Source of the DNA: Vibrio panuliri
GTDB lineage: Bacteria > Pseudomonadota > Gammaproteobacteria > Enterobacterales > Vibrionaceae
NCBI RefSeq assembly: GCF_009938205.1
Contig: NZ_AP019654.1
Coordinates: 3,173,262-3,237,261 of the forward strand
Length of the DNA stretch: 64,000 nt
Direction: 5' to 3'
Both the position numbers and the translations under genes were made by a program. The notes under the pieces were generated by a model. The model saw nothing but the letters and a program-made list of their open reading frames with translations, searched no databases and was not told the origin of the DNA. Position 1 is the first letter of the stretch. Each line of letters starts with the position of its first letter. This document shows positions 18,161 to 27,406 of the stretch, in pieces.

Positions 18161-18940
18161 CTAGCTCATTGATGCCTTTACATAAACATCAAATCGGTTT
18201 TTTTTAGTTTCAATCGCCATGCTGGGTTTTTGCTGGTCGAGCCATTCTGCGTAGTCCGGTCTTTTCACCACCACGCGCTTACTGGCCAGCGCTAATGCTG
18301 GTTGCAATAAAGCATCTGCATCATTGTCTGCGCCCACTAACGACTGAAATACACGCATCTCTTTTTTCACCAATGCGGTTTTCTTTTTACTTTCCGGATG
18401 GGGGTACATTGGATCCAAGTACACCACATCAGGCGCGATAAAATCAGCATCACTCACCAGATCACTGAGTGCGGTATGACTAGACGCATGCAATAACGAC
18501 ATTCGCTCAGATACCCAAGCGCCTATTTCCTCATCCTGCTTGGCTCGCGCCAAACCATCATCAAGCAATGCCGCCACAACAGGATGACGCTCGACCATTT
18601 GCACTTTGCAACCTAACGAAGCCAATACAAACGCATCACGTCCAAGACCGGCAGTTCCATCCAATACTGTGGGTGTCACACCTTTGTTGAGACCGGCAGC
18701 TTTAGCAATAGCCTGCCCCTTACCGCCACCGAACTTGCGACGGTGAGCTACAGCACCAGAAACGAGATCAACATAAATTGCACCCAATTTAGGCTCATCT
18801 AGCTTACGTAGTTCTAGTCGTTGTTCAGTTAGAACAAGGGCAAACACGCTGTGTTCGTCTTGTTGTAAACCCCAGCGTTGTGCGATCTCATTAAGGTGAT
18901 CGGTTTGTGTTAGATCTTCACACACAAGTTGTAGTTGCAA
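18161..18940 (-). CDS. rsmJ: RsmJ, 16S rRNA guanine-1516 N2-methyltransferase
   Basis: 259 aa SAM-dependent methyltransferase that methylates G1516 of 16S rRNA. Matches to E. coli RsmJ are clear: [51 protein letters not shown] (SAM motif) and [15 protein letters not shown] (catalytic DPMYP motif), followed by [12 protein letters not shown]. The frame begins at a TTG (MQLQLVCED) because no in-frame ATG lies near it; the start is therefore less certain than the identity. It keeps its place near uspA as in E. coli. Confidence 0.94.
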   Translation of the reverse strand: MQLQLVCEDLTQTDHLNEIAQRWGLQQDEHSVFALVLTEQRLELRKLDEPKLGAIYVDLVSGAVAHRRKFGGGKGQAIAKAAGLNKGVTPTVLDGTAGLGRDAFVLASLGCKVQMVERHPVVAALLDDGLARAKQDEEIGAWVSERMSLLHASSHTALSDLVSDADFIAPDVVYLDPMYPHPESKKKTALVKKEMRVFQSLVGADNDADALLQPALALASKRVVVKRPDYAEWLDQQKPSMAIETKKNRFDVYVKASMS

Positions 18941-18988
18941 AGGCGTGCTCCATCAAAGCGCTAAAAAGAGGCCGAAGTGTAGCGAATT

Positions 18989-21900
18989 TTATAACACGCT
19001 ACTACGGTCTATTGCATGAGTTTCCACCATCAGTTCATCAACGAGCTTCGCCAGTGGTTTAGGCTTACCAATCATATACCCTTGAGCGTAGTCGACCCCT
19101 AACTCCATCAGCAAATCAATTATCTGGCTGTTCTCCACAAACTCTGCGACGGTGTTTTTACCCATTTGCTTGGCTAAGTCGTTGATAGACCGCACCATCA
19201 AATGGTCCATTTCATTATTGGCAATATCACGTACAAACAACCCATCAATCTTGACGATATCAACGGGCAATTTCTTCAGATAGCCAAAAGACGACAAGCC
19301 AGAACCAAAGTCATCCAAGGCGATCAAACAACCAAGTTGTTTTAACTGCGTAAACAGCTCTAAAGCTTGATTCATGTTACTCATTGCCGCAGTTTCAGTT
19401 ATCTCTAAGCAAATCTTTTCACATGGAACTGAGCTTTGGCGCAACGTCTCAATCAAGAAACGGATAAACTCTTGATTTCCCATTGATTGACCAGAGAGGT
19501 TTATGGCGCATAACGCAAGATTGTTCAGCTGCTCAGGGTGACTTTCTAGCCATGAGAGTGTTTTACTCACGACTTGTTTATCAAGTAAATGAGCGATGTT
19601 ATATCGTTCAGATGCCGGCATGAAAATACCCGGCGAGATGTACTCATTGTCAGCATTGCGAATGCGGACAAGAATTTCAAAGTGCATACGAGGATCATCA
19701 ACATTTAACCCCATAATACGTTGAGCGAATAGTTCAATTCGATCGTCAGCAAGAGCACGGTGAACTAAGTTGACGCAACTCATCTCCATCTCTCGACGAC
19801 GCAACTCTTTGTCATCGGGACAGTAAAGGTTATAACGATTCCGTCCCTCTTCTTTTGCTGCATGACAAGCGGTGTCTGCTTGAGCATGAACCATCTGAGG
19901 TGATGTTGCGGTATGATCGATTAAACGAATGCCTATCGAACATGTCAGATTAAGTTTAATCTCATTCCAGATAAACTGATGTTCACTAAGCGTCATGATA
20001 ATTGAGTCAGCGATGCTTTTCGCATCTCTCTCAGTACAGTCTTTCACTAATACTGCAAACTCATCCCCCCCCATGCGAGCCAATGTCGCATTGTAAGGCA
20101 GAACCTCTTGCAACATGCTGGCACAAAACTGGATAGCAGCATCACCCGCTTCATGACCAGCGGTGTCATTCAAAACCTTTAACTGGTCCATATCAAGAAA
20201 CAGCATCGCATGAGTGCGAGTGTAACTCTCAACCTCTTTGAGTGCCTTATCCAGCTCCATTTCAAAGTAGTTTCGATTGTAGGTGTCGGTCAGTAAATCA
20301 TACTGAGCTTGATAAGCGAGTTGCTCAGAGAGTTGACGCATTTCGGTAATATCTTCACCAGCGATGAGTAAGTGACCACTTTCAACTAATGGCCTGATAT
20401 TCTCACGAATCCATAGTGAGTGCCCATCACGATGGCGGAATTCCACTTCTCGTCGCCAAACACCTTGAAGAGCCTGATTTGGTTGAAGCAATACTTGGCG
20501 CGGAATGATCGCGTTTTCATCCACGTAAAAGTCTTTCAATCGATGACCAAGCAGCTCCTTTTCATGGTAGCCCAGCAGTTGTTCAGCAAAGCTGTTCACT
20601 CGCTGAATTCGGTTCTGCTCATCCAAAGTAATCATCATCACAGGCTGTTGATTATAGTAGTAACTCAACGTCGCCTCTCGCTCAAACAAGCGCTCTTCAG
20701 TCAGTTTACGTGAAGTGATGTCACGAGCTTCCAACAACACGTGTGGGATATGATTGTCGTGTTTAGGTAAGACTCGTAAGGTCAGATCCAATACCATTGC
20801 ACCATGCTCACGATGATAGATCTCGGCTTCAAATTGGCACACAGAGTCTTCCGTTAAATTCGTGAAATAACGTTCGATACGCTCTGCGGTTTTTTTCTGC
20901 CAATGACGATACTCCCATATTGGCATATTGCGGATAGCATCATCTTGGTACAACGCATTCTGTAGTTTGTTATTGGTCGAGATGAGCTGTCCGGTGTTAT
21001 CCAATATACCAATCAAGTGATAGCTTTGGTCAAACACCATCTCAATCATCGTTTGATTGTCACGCGCAATTTGCTCACTCTTCTTTAAGCGACTGAGGTA
21101 ATAAATCAAACTAACGATAACTAAGCTCAAGACAAAAAACACAACGCCCACAGTACGTATTTCATCATGATAACGTTGGGCAAAAGCTTCTGGTTTATTA
21201 ATAAATGCCGCCAGCAACTCTTCTTCGACACCTAACTGCCACCCAATCACTTCCTGGTAATCCAGTTTAATTTCTTGCGCTCCCGCAATAACTGGCGGCA
21301 ATGGTGAGTTTGGGTTGTTTATGACACTGATAAGCTGTTGTGCAACTTGATGACCATGCATACGACCATTTTGCATAATGCCACCAACCGCACCCAAGCC
21401 AAGCCCAAAGTTGTGCGCCATATAGATAGGTGCACCTGAAACTTGCGTGACTCGTCTTAGGTCTCGCGCAGTCGTCACCCAACCTTGTTTATCACGATAG
21501 AACACGGCCATTAAAACACTGGACTGAGCATCTAACTGCTTTACAAACTCAATCAGTTCCGCGAATGAATTAGGGACAATTTGCTCAACTTTATCGTTGA
21601 ACTTCGGATGGCCAGCGAGGAACTGATCGACCTGAGAGCGCACTACATTCCCCGTAGTAGAGTGATCGGTAACAATGTAGATCTTCTTTCCTTGGGGTTG
21701 AACTCGTTCAATTAAATGCAGATTAGCTGCAACATCAATCTCTTCAGTGACACCGGTTGCCCTTAAGCCACGGTGCATTTCAGGCTGATAGTTGTTGATT
21801 CCGCCAAACACGATCGGGGTATCCCCCAACTCTGGCGCAAGACGCTGCATTAAGGTCAGTGCATTGTTATCACTGACGACAACGGCAGAGTAACTCTCTT

Positions 21901-22147
21901 CGTTGAACTTGGTTTTGAAAAGGCGATATAGTTGGTTTAAGTATTCTTCACTTTGCAGTCTTTTGGTGTCGAGATACAAAACACGGGGCGCAATATCCGT
22001 TCCCGCTAGTGATTCCGTTAAACCTTGCTGAAAATGGTCAGTCCAAAAAAAGCCATGGTGATAAGAATGAACAACCAGTACGTCTTTATTTTCCGCCACG
22101 GCTACGGAGCTAAATAAACAAATTATAAATATGAGACAAGAACGCAC
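18989..22147 (-). CDS. Membrane sensor with periplasmic ABC-type binding domain, PAS, GGDEF and EAL domains
   Basis: 1052 aa. Order: signal peptide (1-18); periplasmic domain of the ABC substrate-binding type (about 22-310); membrane helix VVFFVLSLVIVSLIYYL (about 333-350); two PAS/PAC domains (about 370-485 and 490-610); GGDEF (about 615-780) with an intact ARMGGDEFAVLV; and EAL (about 795-1045) with EIL in place of EAL, DDFGSG, VKIDG and AQGYMIGKP. The metal-binding glutamate, aspartates and lysine of EAL are kept, so both cyclase and phosphodiesterase activities look possible. The start is GTG. It probably couples a periplasmic ligand to cyclic-di-GMP level; the ligand is unknown. Confidence 0.9.
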   Translation of the reverse strand: MRSCLIFIICLFSSVAVAENKDVLVVHSYHHGFFWTDHFQQGLTESLAGTDIAPRVLYLDTKRLQSEEYLNQLYRLFKTKFNEESYSAVVVSDNNALTLMQRLAPELGDTPIVFGGINNYQPEMHRGLRATGVTEEIDVAANLHLIERVQPQGKKIYIVTDHSTTGNVVRSQVDQFLAGHPKFNDKVEQIVPNSFAELIEFVKQLDAQSSVLMAVFYRDKQGWVTTARDLRRVTQVSGAPIYMAHNFGLGLGAVGGIMQNGRMHGHQVAQQLISVINNPNSPLPPVIAGAQEIKLDYQEVIGWQLGVEEELLAAFINKPEAFAQRYHDEIRTVGVVFFVLSLVIVSLIYYLSRLKKSEQIARDNQTMIEMVFDQSYHLIGILDNTGQLISTNNKLQNALYQDDAIRNMPIWEYRHWQKKTAERIERYFTNLTEDSVCQFEAEIYHREHGAMVLDLTLRVLPKHDNHIPHVLLEARDITSRKLTEERLFEREATLSYYYNQQPVMMITLDEQNRIQRVNSFAEQLLGYHEKELLGHRLKDFYVDENAIIPRQVLLQPNQALQGVWRREVEFRHRDGHSLWIRENIRPLVESGHLLIAGEDITEMRQLSEQLAYQAQYDLLTDTYNRNYFEMELDKALKEVESYTRTHAMLFLDMDQLKVLNDTAGHEAGDAAIQFCASMLQEVLPYNATLARMGGDEFAVLVKDCTERDAKSIADSIIMTLSEHQFIWNEIKLNLTCSIGIRLIDHTATSPQMVHAQADTACHAAKEEGRNRYNLYCPDDKELRRREMEMSCVNLVHRALADDRIELFAQRIMGLNVDDPRMHFEILVRIRNADNEYISPGIFMPASERYNIAHLLDKQVVSKTLSWLESHPEQLNNLALCAINLSGQSMGNQEFIRFLIETLRQSSVPCEKICLEITETAAMSNMNQALELFTQLKQLGCLIALDDFGSGLSSFGYLKKLPVDIVKIDGLFVRDIANNEMDHLMVRSINDLAKQMGKNTVAEFVENSQIIDLLMELGVDYAQGYMIGKPKPLAKLVDELMVETHAIDRSSVL

Positions 22148-22254
22148 TTTTAGTTGCTCTTAATTAAAGGAAAAACGTTTCTCTCATAGTAACATTCTTG
22201 GTGCAAATTTGTACTTCCCTCAGTTCGAAAGGGCTAACCAATATAGGAAAAGTT

Positions 22255-22719
22255 ATGCAAGTTCACGCAAATAAGTTGGATGATCTTGATAAAGCAATAC
22301 TCAAAAGTCTTATGGCTGATGCGCGCAAGCCATACGCTGAAATGGCAAAGAACTTTAACGTCAGCCCTGCCACTATTCATGTTCGTATTGAAAAAATGAA
22401 AGCTGCGGAAGTCATTCAAGGTACAGAGGTGATCGTTGACACCAAAAAACTTGGCTACGATGTGTGCTGTTTTATTGGCATCAACTTAAATGCCGCTCGT
22501 GATTACCATTCTGCACTAGAGAAGCTCAATGCGCTGGAAGAGGTGGTTGAAGCTTACTACACCACCGGAGCTTATAATATTTTCGTTAAGCTGATGTGCC
22601 GCTCAATTGAAGAGCTACAACACGTATTGATCGACAAACTGCAAGCGATCGACGAAGTGCAGTCTACCGAAACGCTTATTTCGCTACAAAACCCCATCAA
22701 CCGCAATGTAAACCCATAA
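22255..22719 (+). CDS. asnC: AsnC transcriptional regulator (Lrp/AsnC family)
   Basis: 154 aa. N-terminal helix-turn-helix AKNFNVSPATIHVRIEKMK and C-terminal RAM domain with VEAYYTTGAYNIFVKLMCRSIEELQHVL closely match E. coli AsnC, which senses asparagine and regulates asnA. LGYDVCCFIGI and STETLISLQNPI are also shared. The open frame goes back to a TTG at 22198, but AGGAAA is placed before the ATG at 22255, giving the family length. An asparagine synthetase gene (asnA) is not next to it in this window. It is divergent from the GGDEF/EAL gene. Confidence 0.92.
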   Translation: MQVHANKLDDLDKAILKSLMADARKPYAEMAKNFNVSPATIHVRIEKMKAAEVIQGTEVIVDTKKLGYDVCCFIGINLNAARDYHSALEKLNALEEVVEAYYTTGAYNIFVKLMCRSIEELQHVLIDKLQAIDEVQSTETLISLQNPINRNVNP

Positions 22720-22747
22720 AAAAGCTCGCCTTATTGGCGAGCTTCTT
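22720..22747. terminator. Bidirectional terminator after asnC
   Basis: AAGCTCGCC pairs with GGCGAGCTT around TTATT, with an A run before and T-rich sequence after. It lies between convergent asnC and the 94-aa gene. Confidence 0.85.
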
Positions 22748-22755
22748 AAAGCAAA

Positions 22756-23040
22756 CTAGCGAGAGGCTAAATACTCTTTTAGCTCTTCTACTGAGATTCC
22801 TTGTTCAGAAATCTGCTTTGCTAACAGGTCAACTTGCTCATCTTTACGCGAAACGATGACTTGTTGAAAATGGTAAACGATATCTCTCAGCATCGGCAGC
22901 GGAACTTGTTTCGCTGCGCTTTGAATGCGCTCGCCACTTTGGTTACCTAACTCATTAAGCAGTTTACCAAACATCACTTTTTCTGGAGAACTGTCCAGTT
23001 GCTCCATTAATCGAGCCATCTCGTACGTCGTTAGAGACAT
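22756..23040 (-). CDS. Small unknown helical protein
   Basis: 94 aa, not recognised. It is hydrophilic, without signal peptide or membrane segment, and predicted to be mostly helical (MARLMEQLDSSPEKV, then LRDIVYHFQQVIVSRKDEQVD). The C-terminal EQGISVEELKEYLASR resembles ends of small nucleoid or DNA-binding proteins, but this is only a pattern resemblance. It starts with ATG and shares a bidirectional terminator with asnC, which supports a real gene. No function is proposed. Confidence 0.65.
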   Translation of the reverse strand: MSLTTYEMARLMEQLDSSPEKVMFGKLLNELGNQSGERIQSAAKQVPLPMLRDIVYHFQQVIVSRKDEQVDLLAKQISEQGISVEELKEYLASR

Positions 23041-23142
23041 GTTTTATTCAAATCCACCCGTTACAAAAGGAAAGACTAAATATACACCGTTTTTTTAGTT
23101 AGGCATAGGTATCACCTTGATACTCATAACCTGTTATGACAA

Positions 23143-24333
23143 TTACTGTGGTAAAGGTTGATGCCAAGCACGAGCAGGCTTAGTAAACAGAGCCACAAAC
23201 CAAGGCAACACAATCAGCATTTGAATCGCTATCATCATTTTCGGTTCAAGACCTGATAGCTGTACAACACCAATCACTAACCCTGAACCACTCATTTGGA
23301 ACAGGCCCAGCAATGCAGCAGCCGTGCCCGCTTTATCACCAAATGGCGCCAATGCTTTACCTGCAGCTGCACCGAGAATCCAAGCAAAGCCTATCGATGA
23401 TAGAAAGACCGGCAACATAAAGGCTATAGCACTTTCGACACCCGCCAGAGACAACATCAAGATGCCAGCTACCATTAGTATGGCTAAGCCAATCAAAAGT
23501 GTTGCTCGAGTACCTAACTTATCCATACATTTTGGAGCTGTCATACTGGCGGTAATGTTTAACGCCGCATTGATTCCGAACCAGAAGGTAAACTGATTCA
23601 TATCGAGCCCCAGTTGCCCCATCAGTACTACTGGAGCTGAAGTAACGTAAGCCAATATCACTGCCATTGCCAACATGCACAAACTTGCGTGGAATAAGAA
23701 AGACGGCGTCTTCAGAATGGTCATGTAACGACTAAACTTAAAAACCGACTCTTTACTCATTTGTGGGTTGGTCTCCTTCATGCTAACAAACAGCAATGCA
23801 AAAACGATTAAGGCGTATAGCGCCATAAAGCTGAAGTTGCTGCGCCAGCCAAATTGTTGTGTTAACCAACTCCCAAGGATAGGGGCAAGCGCTGGAATAA
23901 AACAGATCGCACCATTGAGATAGCTGATCATGCGACCACTCTTTTCCGGCCCAAAAATGTCGCGAACTGTTGCAAAGGCTGCTACCGATGTCGCGCACGC
24001 ACCTAAGCCTTGTAGCATACGGGCAGTCAGCATCCATTCGATATTTTGAGCACCCCACGCCAACAGAGCGCTCAAGCCATAGATACCAATACCACACAAT
24101 GCAACAGTTCGACGTCCTAGTTTATCTGCTAAAGGACCTGCGAAAAGCTGACCAACCCCCATAGCAAATAGAAACCAAGTAATCGTTCCCTGACTTAATG
24201 CATGTTCCACGTGAAACGCTTCTGATATCAGTGGCAAAGCTGGTAAGTAAATATCAATCGCCAGCGGACTGAACAGTACCAGCAAAGTGAGAAGTATCAT
24301 TTGAGTTTTTTGAGGTGGGTTTGATGTATGCAT
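23143..24333 (-). CDS. MFS drug/metabolite exporter, Bcr/CflA subfamily
   Basis: 396 aa, twelve predicted helices. The opening PLAIDIYLPALPLISEAF and FAGPLADKLGRRTVALCGIG (motif A loop between helices 2 and 3) are the Bcr/CflA hallmarks. ALAPILGSWLTQQFGWR (motif C region) is also present. It is divergent from a LysR regulator gene 105 bases away, which probably controls it. The coding sequence contains a parS-like site at 24203-24218 encoding AFHVEH. Substrate unknown; bicyclomycin, chloramphenicol or cysteine export is possible by family. Confidence 0.9.
   Translation of the reverse strand: MHTSNPPQKTQMILLTLLVLFSPLAIDIYLPALPLISEAFHVEHALSQGTITWFLFAMGVGQLFAGPLADKLGRRTVALCGIGIYGLSALLAWGAQNIEWMLTARMLQGLGACATSVAAFATVRDIFGPEKSGRMISYLNGAICFIPALAPILGSWLTQQFGWRSNFSFMALYALIVFALLFVSMKETNPQMSKESVFKFSRYMTILKTPSFLFHASLCMLAMAVILAYVTSAPVVLMGQLGLDMNQFTFWFGINAALNITASMTAPKCMDKLGTRATLLIGLAILMVAGILMLSLAGVESAIAFMLPVFLSSIGFAWILGAAAGKALAPFGDKAGTAAALLGLFQMSGSGLVIGVVQLSGLEPKMMIAIQMLIVLPWFVALFTKPARAWHQPLPQ
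24203..24218. promoter_or_regulatory. parS-like ParB binding site 1 (inside MFS gene)
   Basis: TGTTCCACGTGAAACG differs from the parS palindrome TGTTTCACGTGAAACA at two positions: T5 is C and the final A is G. The B. subtilis-type consensus tolerates variation at these positions. It is one of three such sites within 6.9 kb. Confidence 0.8.
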
Positions 24334-24438
24334 TGAAAACAGAGCAAGTTAGTAATGAAATTATTGATAGTCTAAGCTAGGCTAGTTATTACATCCAATG
24401 ACATTAAATCATCTGAGTTATTCTAATGAGGAATACCT

Positions 24439-25380
24439 ATGAACATTGAAAAACTTGCGCGTATCGACCTCAATTTGTTGGTGTGCCTCAAGGTATTGAT
24501 TGAAGAACTCAATGTGACTCGCGCCGCGAGTCGACTCTGCTTATCTCAGTCCGCAGTGAGTAAAAACCTCGCCAAACTCAGAGCGCAGTTTGATGACCCT
24601 CTTTTCGTCCGGACCTCTCATGGTCTAACCGCGACGCCAAAGACCTTGTTCCTCAAACCAAAATTAGATTCTCTGATCCATCAGTTAGAGTTACTCACTC
24701 AACCGGAACAGTTTACTCCAGATACCAGTGATTACCGCTTTCAGATAGCCGCAGTTGAAAGCGTTTACCCATTAATCCTGCCTCATTTTTTACCACACAT
24801 TTTCAATCAAGCGCCAAATGTAACTATCAGCACTCACCCTTGGAGTGAGCAAACATTTTCTTTGCTGCAACGTGGCGAGCTTGATCTTGGTATTACCGGC
24901 AAGGATATCGATATCAACGATGCCAAATTGACGATGCTGCCACCCCACGATATATGTGAACAAGAGATCTATCGTGATAACCAAGTCTGTCTGATACGCA
25001 ACAATCACCCAGCCCTGCAACGTGCTTGGAATCTGGAAAATTATCTTAAACAGCGTCATGTACAAGTACGCTGTGATGGAAATGATCGTTGGCTGTTGGA
25101 CTATCGACTCGCTGATATGGGCAAAGAGCGTGATATTGCGATTACAGTCCCTGACTTTAATAGTGCTGCAAGTCTATGTAGCTACACCGACTTCGTCTTT
25201 ACTGCACCAAGTCACTTTGTCCACTTGGCGGCAAAGCAACTTAACTTAGCCGTGCTTCCATTGCCACTAGAATTTCCTCCGATGGCATACACACTATTTT
25301 GGCATCGAGATAGAGAAAATGACCCCGCACTTTCATGGCTTAGAGCGATGATTCGCGACAAAACAGACTCTCTGAGGTAG
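24439..25380 (+). CDS. LysR-family transcriptional regulator
   Basis: 313 aa. The N-terminal winged HTH includes LNVTRAASRLCLSQSAVSKNLAKL and FDDPLFVRTSHGLTATP, the NodD/LeuO-like subgroup pattern. The C-terminal effector domain follows a hinge at about 90. GAGGAA precedes the ATG. It is divergent from the Bcr/CflA exporter gene and probably regulates it and itself. The effector is unknown. Confidence 0.9.
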   Translation: MNIEKLARIDLNLLVCLKVLIEELNVTRAASRLCLSQSAVSKNLAKLRAQFDDPLFVRTSHGLTATPKTLFLKPKLDSLIHQLELLTQPEQFTPDTSDYRFQIAAVESVYPLILPHFLPHIFNQAPNVTISTHPWSEQTFSLLQRGELDLGITGKDIDINDAKLTMLPPHDICEQEIYRDNQVCLIRNNHPALQRAWNLENYLKQRHVQVRCDGNDRWLLDYRLADMGKERDIAITVPDFNSAASLCSYTDFVFTAPSHFVHLAAKQLNLAVLPLPLEFPPMAYTLFWHRDRENDPALSWLRAMIRDKTDSLR

Positions 25381-25520
25381 TTCCCTTTACACCTTGTAGA
25401 TAGGTCAAAATCAAAGCGTAGTAATCCTCTCAGTGAACGTTTGCAGCCTCGCGCCAAAAAGAGTAGCTTATTCTCCATTGTCGCTTTTGGCGCGACCAGA
25501 ACAATTGAAGGATTAAAACG

Positions 25521-27311
25521 ATGCTAACAACTACTGAACAGCGTTTAACCGCCATTAGACAATGGCTTGTTCAGCAAAACCTTGATGCTTTACTCGTCCC
25601 ACATGAAGATGAGTACTTGGGTGAGTATGTGCCAGAGCACAATGAGCGCCTCCATTGGCTAACTGGATTTACAGGTTCTGCGGGCGTTGCCGTGATTACT
25701 CGTGAAGCTGCCGCTATTTTTGTTGATGGCCGATACACTGTTCAAGTCACCAAGCAGGTGCCAGCCGAGTTATTCGAGTATCGCCATCTTATTAATGAAC
25801 CAGCTCTTGATTGGATTACGGAGCGAGTAGCTCAAGGTGGTAGCGTTGCCATCGACCCACGAATGCACAGCGGCGCTTGGCTAGAGAGTGCGCAAGCCAA
25901 GCTTAGTAAAAACCACCAGTTGCAAATTCTTGACGCTAACCCAATCGATGAACTTTGGTCTGATCGCCCAGCACCAGTATTGTCTGATGTACGTCTAATG
26001 AAGACCGATGCAGTCGGCCAAGCCAGTATTGAAAAGCGCCAACAAATTGCCGAGTTAGTGGTAAAGCAAGGGGCAGATAGCGCTGTGATCACTGCTCTAG
26101 ATTCCATCTGCTGGTTACTCAATATTCGCGGCCTTGACGTATCTCGTCTTCCAGTACTGCTTTCACACGCGATTCTCCACAGCAACGGTAATGTAGAGTT
26201 CTTCTTAGATCCTTCTCGAGTACCAGAAGATTTCGCACAGCACGTTGGTGATGGTGTGTCTGTATTTGCACCACAACAATTAGAGTCGCGACTAGAGTCT
26301 CTTGCCGGAACCAAAGTGCTTGTTGACCCTGCTACAAGCAATGCTTGGTTCAAACTGGTACTACAGAATTCAGGTGCACAAGTAATCAGTGCTGCTGATC
26401 CTTGTCTAATGCCGAAAGCGGCCAAAAACGCCACTGAGATTGCAGGCATGAAAGCGTGCCATATTCGAGATGGTGTCGCGATGGTGCATTTCTTAAGCTG
26501 GTTAGATAGTGAAGTCGCTAAGGGTAACTTACACAACGAAGCTGTGCTAGCAGACAAGCTAGAGTCTATTCGTCGCCAAGATCCTACCTTAATGGATTTG
26601 AGCTTCGATACTATTTCTGCAGCTGGCAGCAACGCCGCGATGTGTCACTACAATCATGAAAACCAGCCTCAACCTGGTCAGTTAACTATGGATAGCTTGT
26701 ACCTAGTTGATTCAGGCGGTCAGTATTTAGATGGTACGACTGATATTACCCGTACTATTGCGATTGGCCAGCCAAGCTCTGAAATGATCAAGCAGTTTAC
26801 CTTAGCGTTGAAGGGCCATATTGGTGTTGCTCGTGCGCGCTTCCCACAAGGAACACGCGGCTTCCAACTTGACACTTTAGCCCGTCAACATTTGTGGGCT
26901 GAAGGTTTTGACTATGACCACGGCACTGGTCATGGCGTTGGGCATTTTCTAAGTGTTCATGAAGGTCCAGCAAGCATCTCTAAAAAACTGATTGATGTAC
27001 CTCTAGTCAAAGGTATGGTGCTGTCGAACGAACCTGGTTACTACCGTGCTGATCAATTTGGTATTCGTATTGAGAACCTCGAGTTGGTTGTTGAACAGTC
27101 TACACAAGGTGATTTCTCCGTACTGGCTTTTGAATCGTTAACTCGATGCCCTATCGATCTACGTAATATTGATGTCAATCTGCTGACTCGCCCTGAACTC
27201 GCTTGGCTTAATAGCTACCATGAGAAAGTCTGGCAAGATCTCAACCTATTGATCGATGATGAACAAGTTAAGCAATGGCTGCGCGAAGCGACTCGTGCCC
27301 TAAGTCATTAA
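25521..27311 (+). CDS. Aminopeptidase P family metallopeptidase (M24B)
   Basis: 596 aa, the long three-domain aminopeptidase P, which removes N-terminal residues before proline. Two creatinase-like N-terminal domains (about 1-300) precede the pita-bread catalytic domain. Metal ligands are visible: the aspartates in VDSGGQYLDGTTDITRT, His in GTGHGVGHFLSVHEGP, Glu in VLSNEPGYY and Glu in GIRIENLEL. The C-terminal CPIDLRNIDVNLLT is typical of the eukaryotic-like long form. It has no signal peptide, so it is cytoplasmic, and it stands alone (GAAGGAT before ATG). Confidence 0.93.
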   Translation: MLTTTEQRLTAIRQWLVQQNLDALLVPHEDEYLGEYVPEHNERLHWLTGFTGSAGVAVITREAAAIFVDGRYTVQVTKQVPAELFEYRHLINEPALDWITERVAQGGSVAIDPRMHSGAWLESAQAKLSKNHQLQILDANPIDELWSDRPAPVLSDVRLMKTDAVGQASIEKRQQIAELVVKQGADSAVITALDSICWLLNIRGLDVSRLPVLLSHAILHSNGNVEFFLDPSRVPEDFAQHVGDGVSVFAPQQLESRLESLAGTKVLVDPATSNAWFKLVLQNSGAQVISAADPCLMPKAAKNATEIAGMKACHIRDGVAMVHFLSWLDSEVAKGNLHNEAVLADKLESIRRQDPTLMDLSFDTISAAGSNAAMCHYNHENQPQPGQLTMDSLYLVDSGGQYLDGTTDITRTIAIGQPSSEMIKQFTLALKGHIGVARARFPQGTRGFQLDTLARQHLWAEGFDYDHGTGHGVGHFLSVHEGPASISKKLIDVPLVKGMVLSNEPGYYRADQFGIRIENLELVVEQSTQGDFSVLAFESLTRCPIDLRNIDVNLLTRPELAWLNSYHEKVWQDLNLLIDDEQVKQWLREATRALSH

Positions 27312-27361
27312 CAACTATCCGGATTAGAGAATAGGCATAACCGGCCTGTGATTTGATAAAC

Positions 27362-27386
27362 AAAAGGCTCCGTTAGGAGCCTTTTA
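27362..27386. terminator. Bidirectional terminator between pepP-like gene and thiH
   Basis: AAAAGGCTCC pairs with GGAGCCTTTT around GTTA. It ends the aminopeptidase (plus) and the thi operon (minus). The parS site follows one base later. Confidence 0.88.
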
Positions 27387-27402
27387 TGTTTCACGTGAAA
27401 CA
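27387..27402. promoter_or_regulatory. parS ParB binding site 2 (intergenic)
   Basis: Perfect 16-base palindrome TGTTTCACGTGAAACA, the canonical chromosomal parS. It sits between the terminator and the thiH stop. ParB is encoded at 59779-60660. Confidence 0.95.
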
Positions 27403-27406
27403 CTAT

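Noticed and set aside
25832..26632. 266-codon frame opposite the aminopeptidase
   Set aside because: It is antisense to a well-supported gene, with serine/arginine-rich composition typical of a shadow frame.
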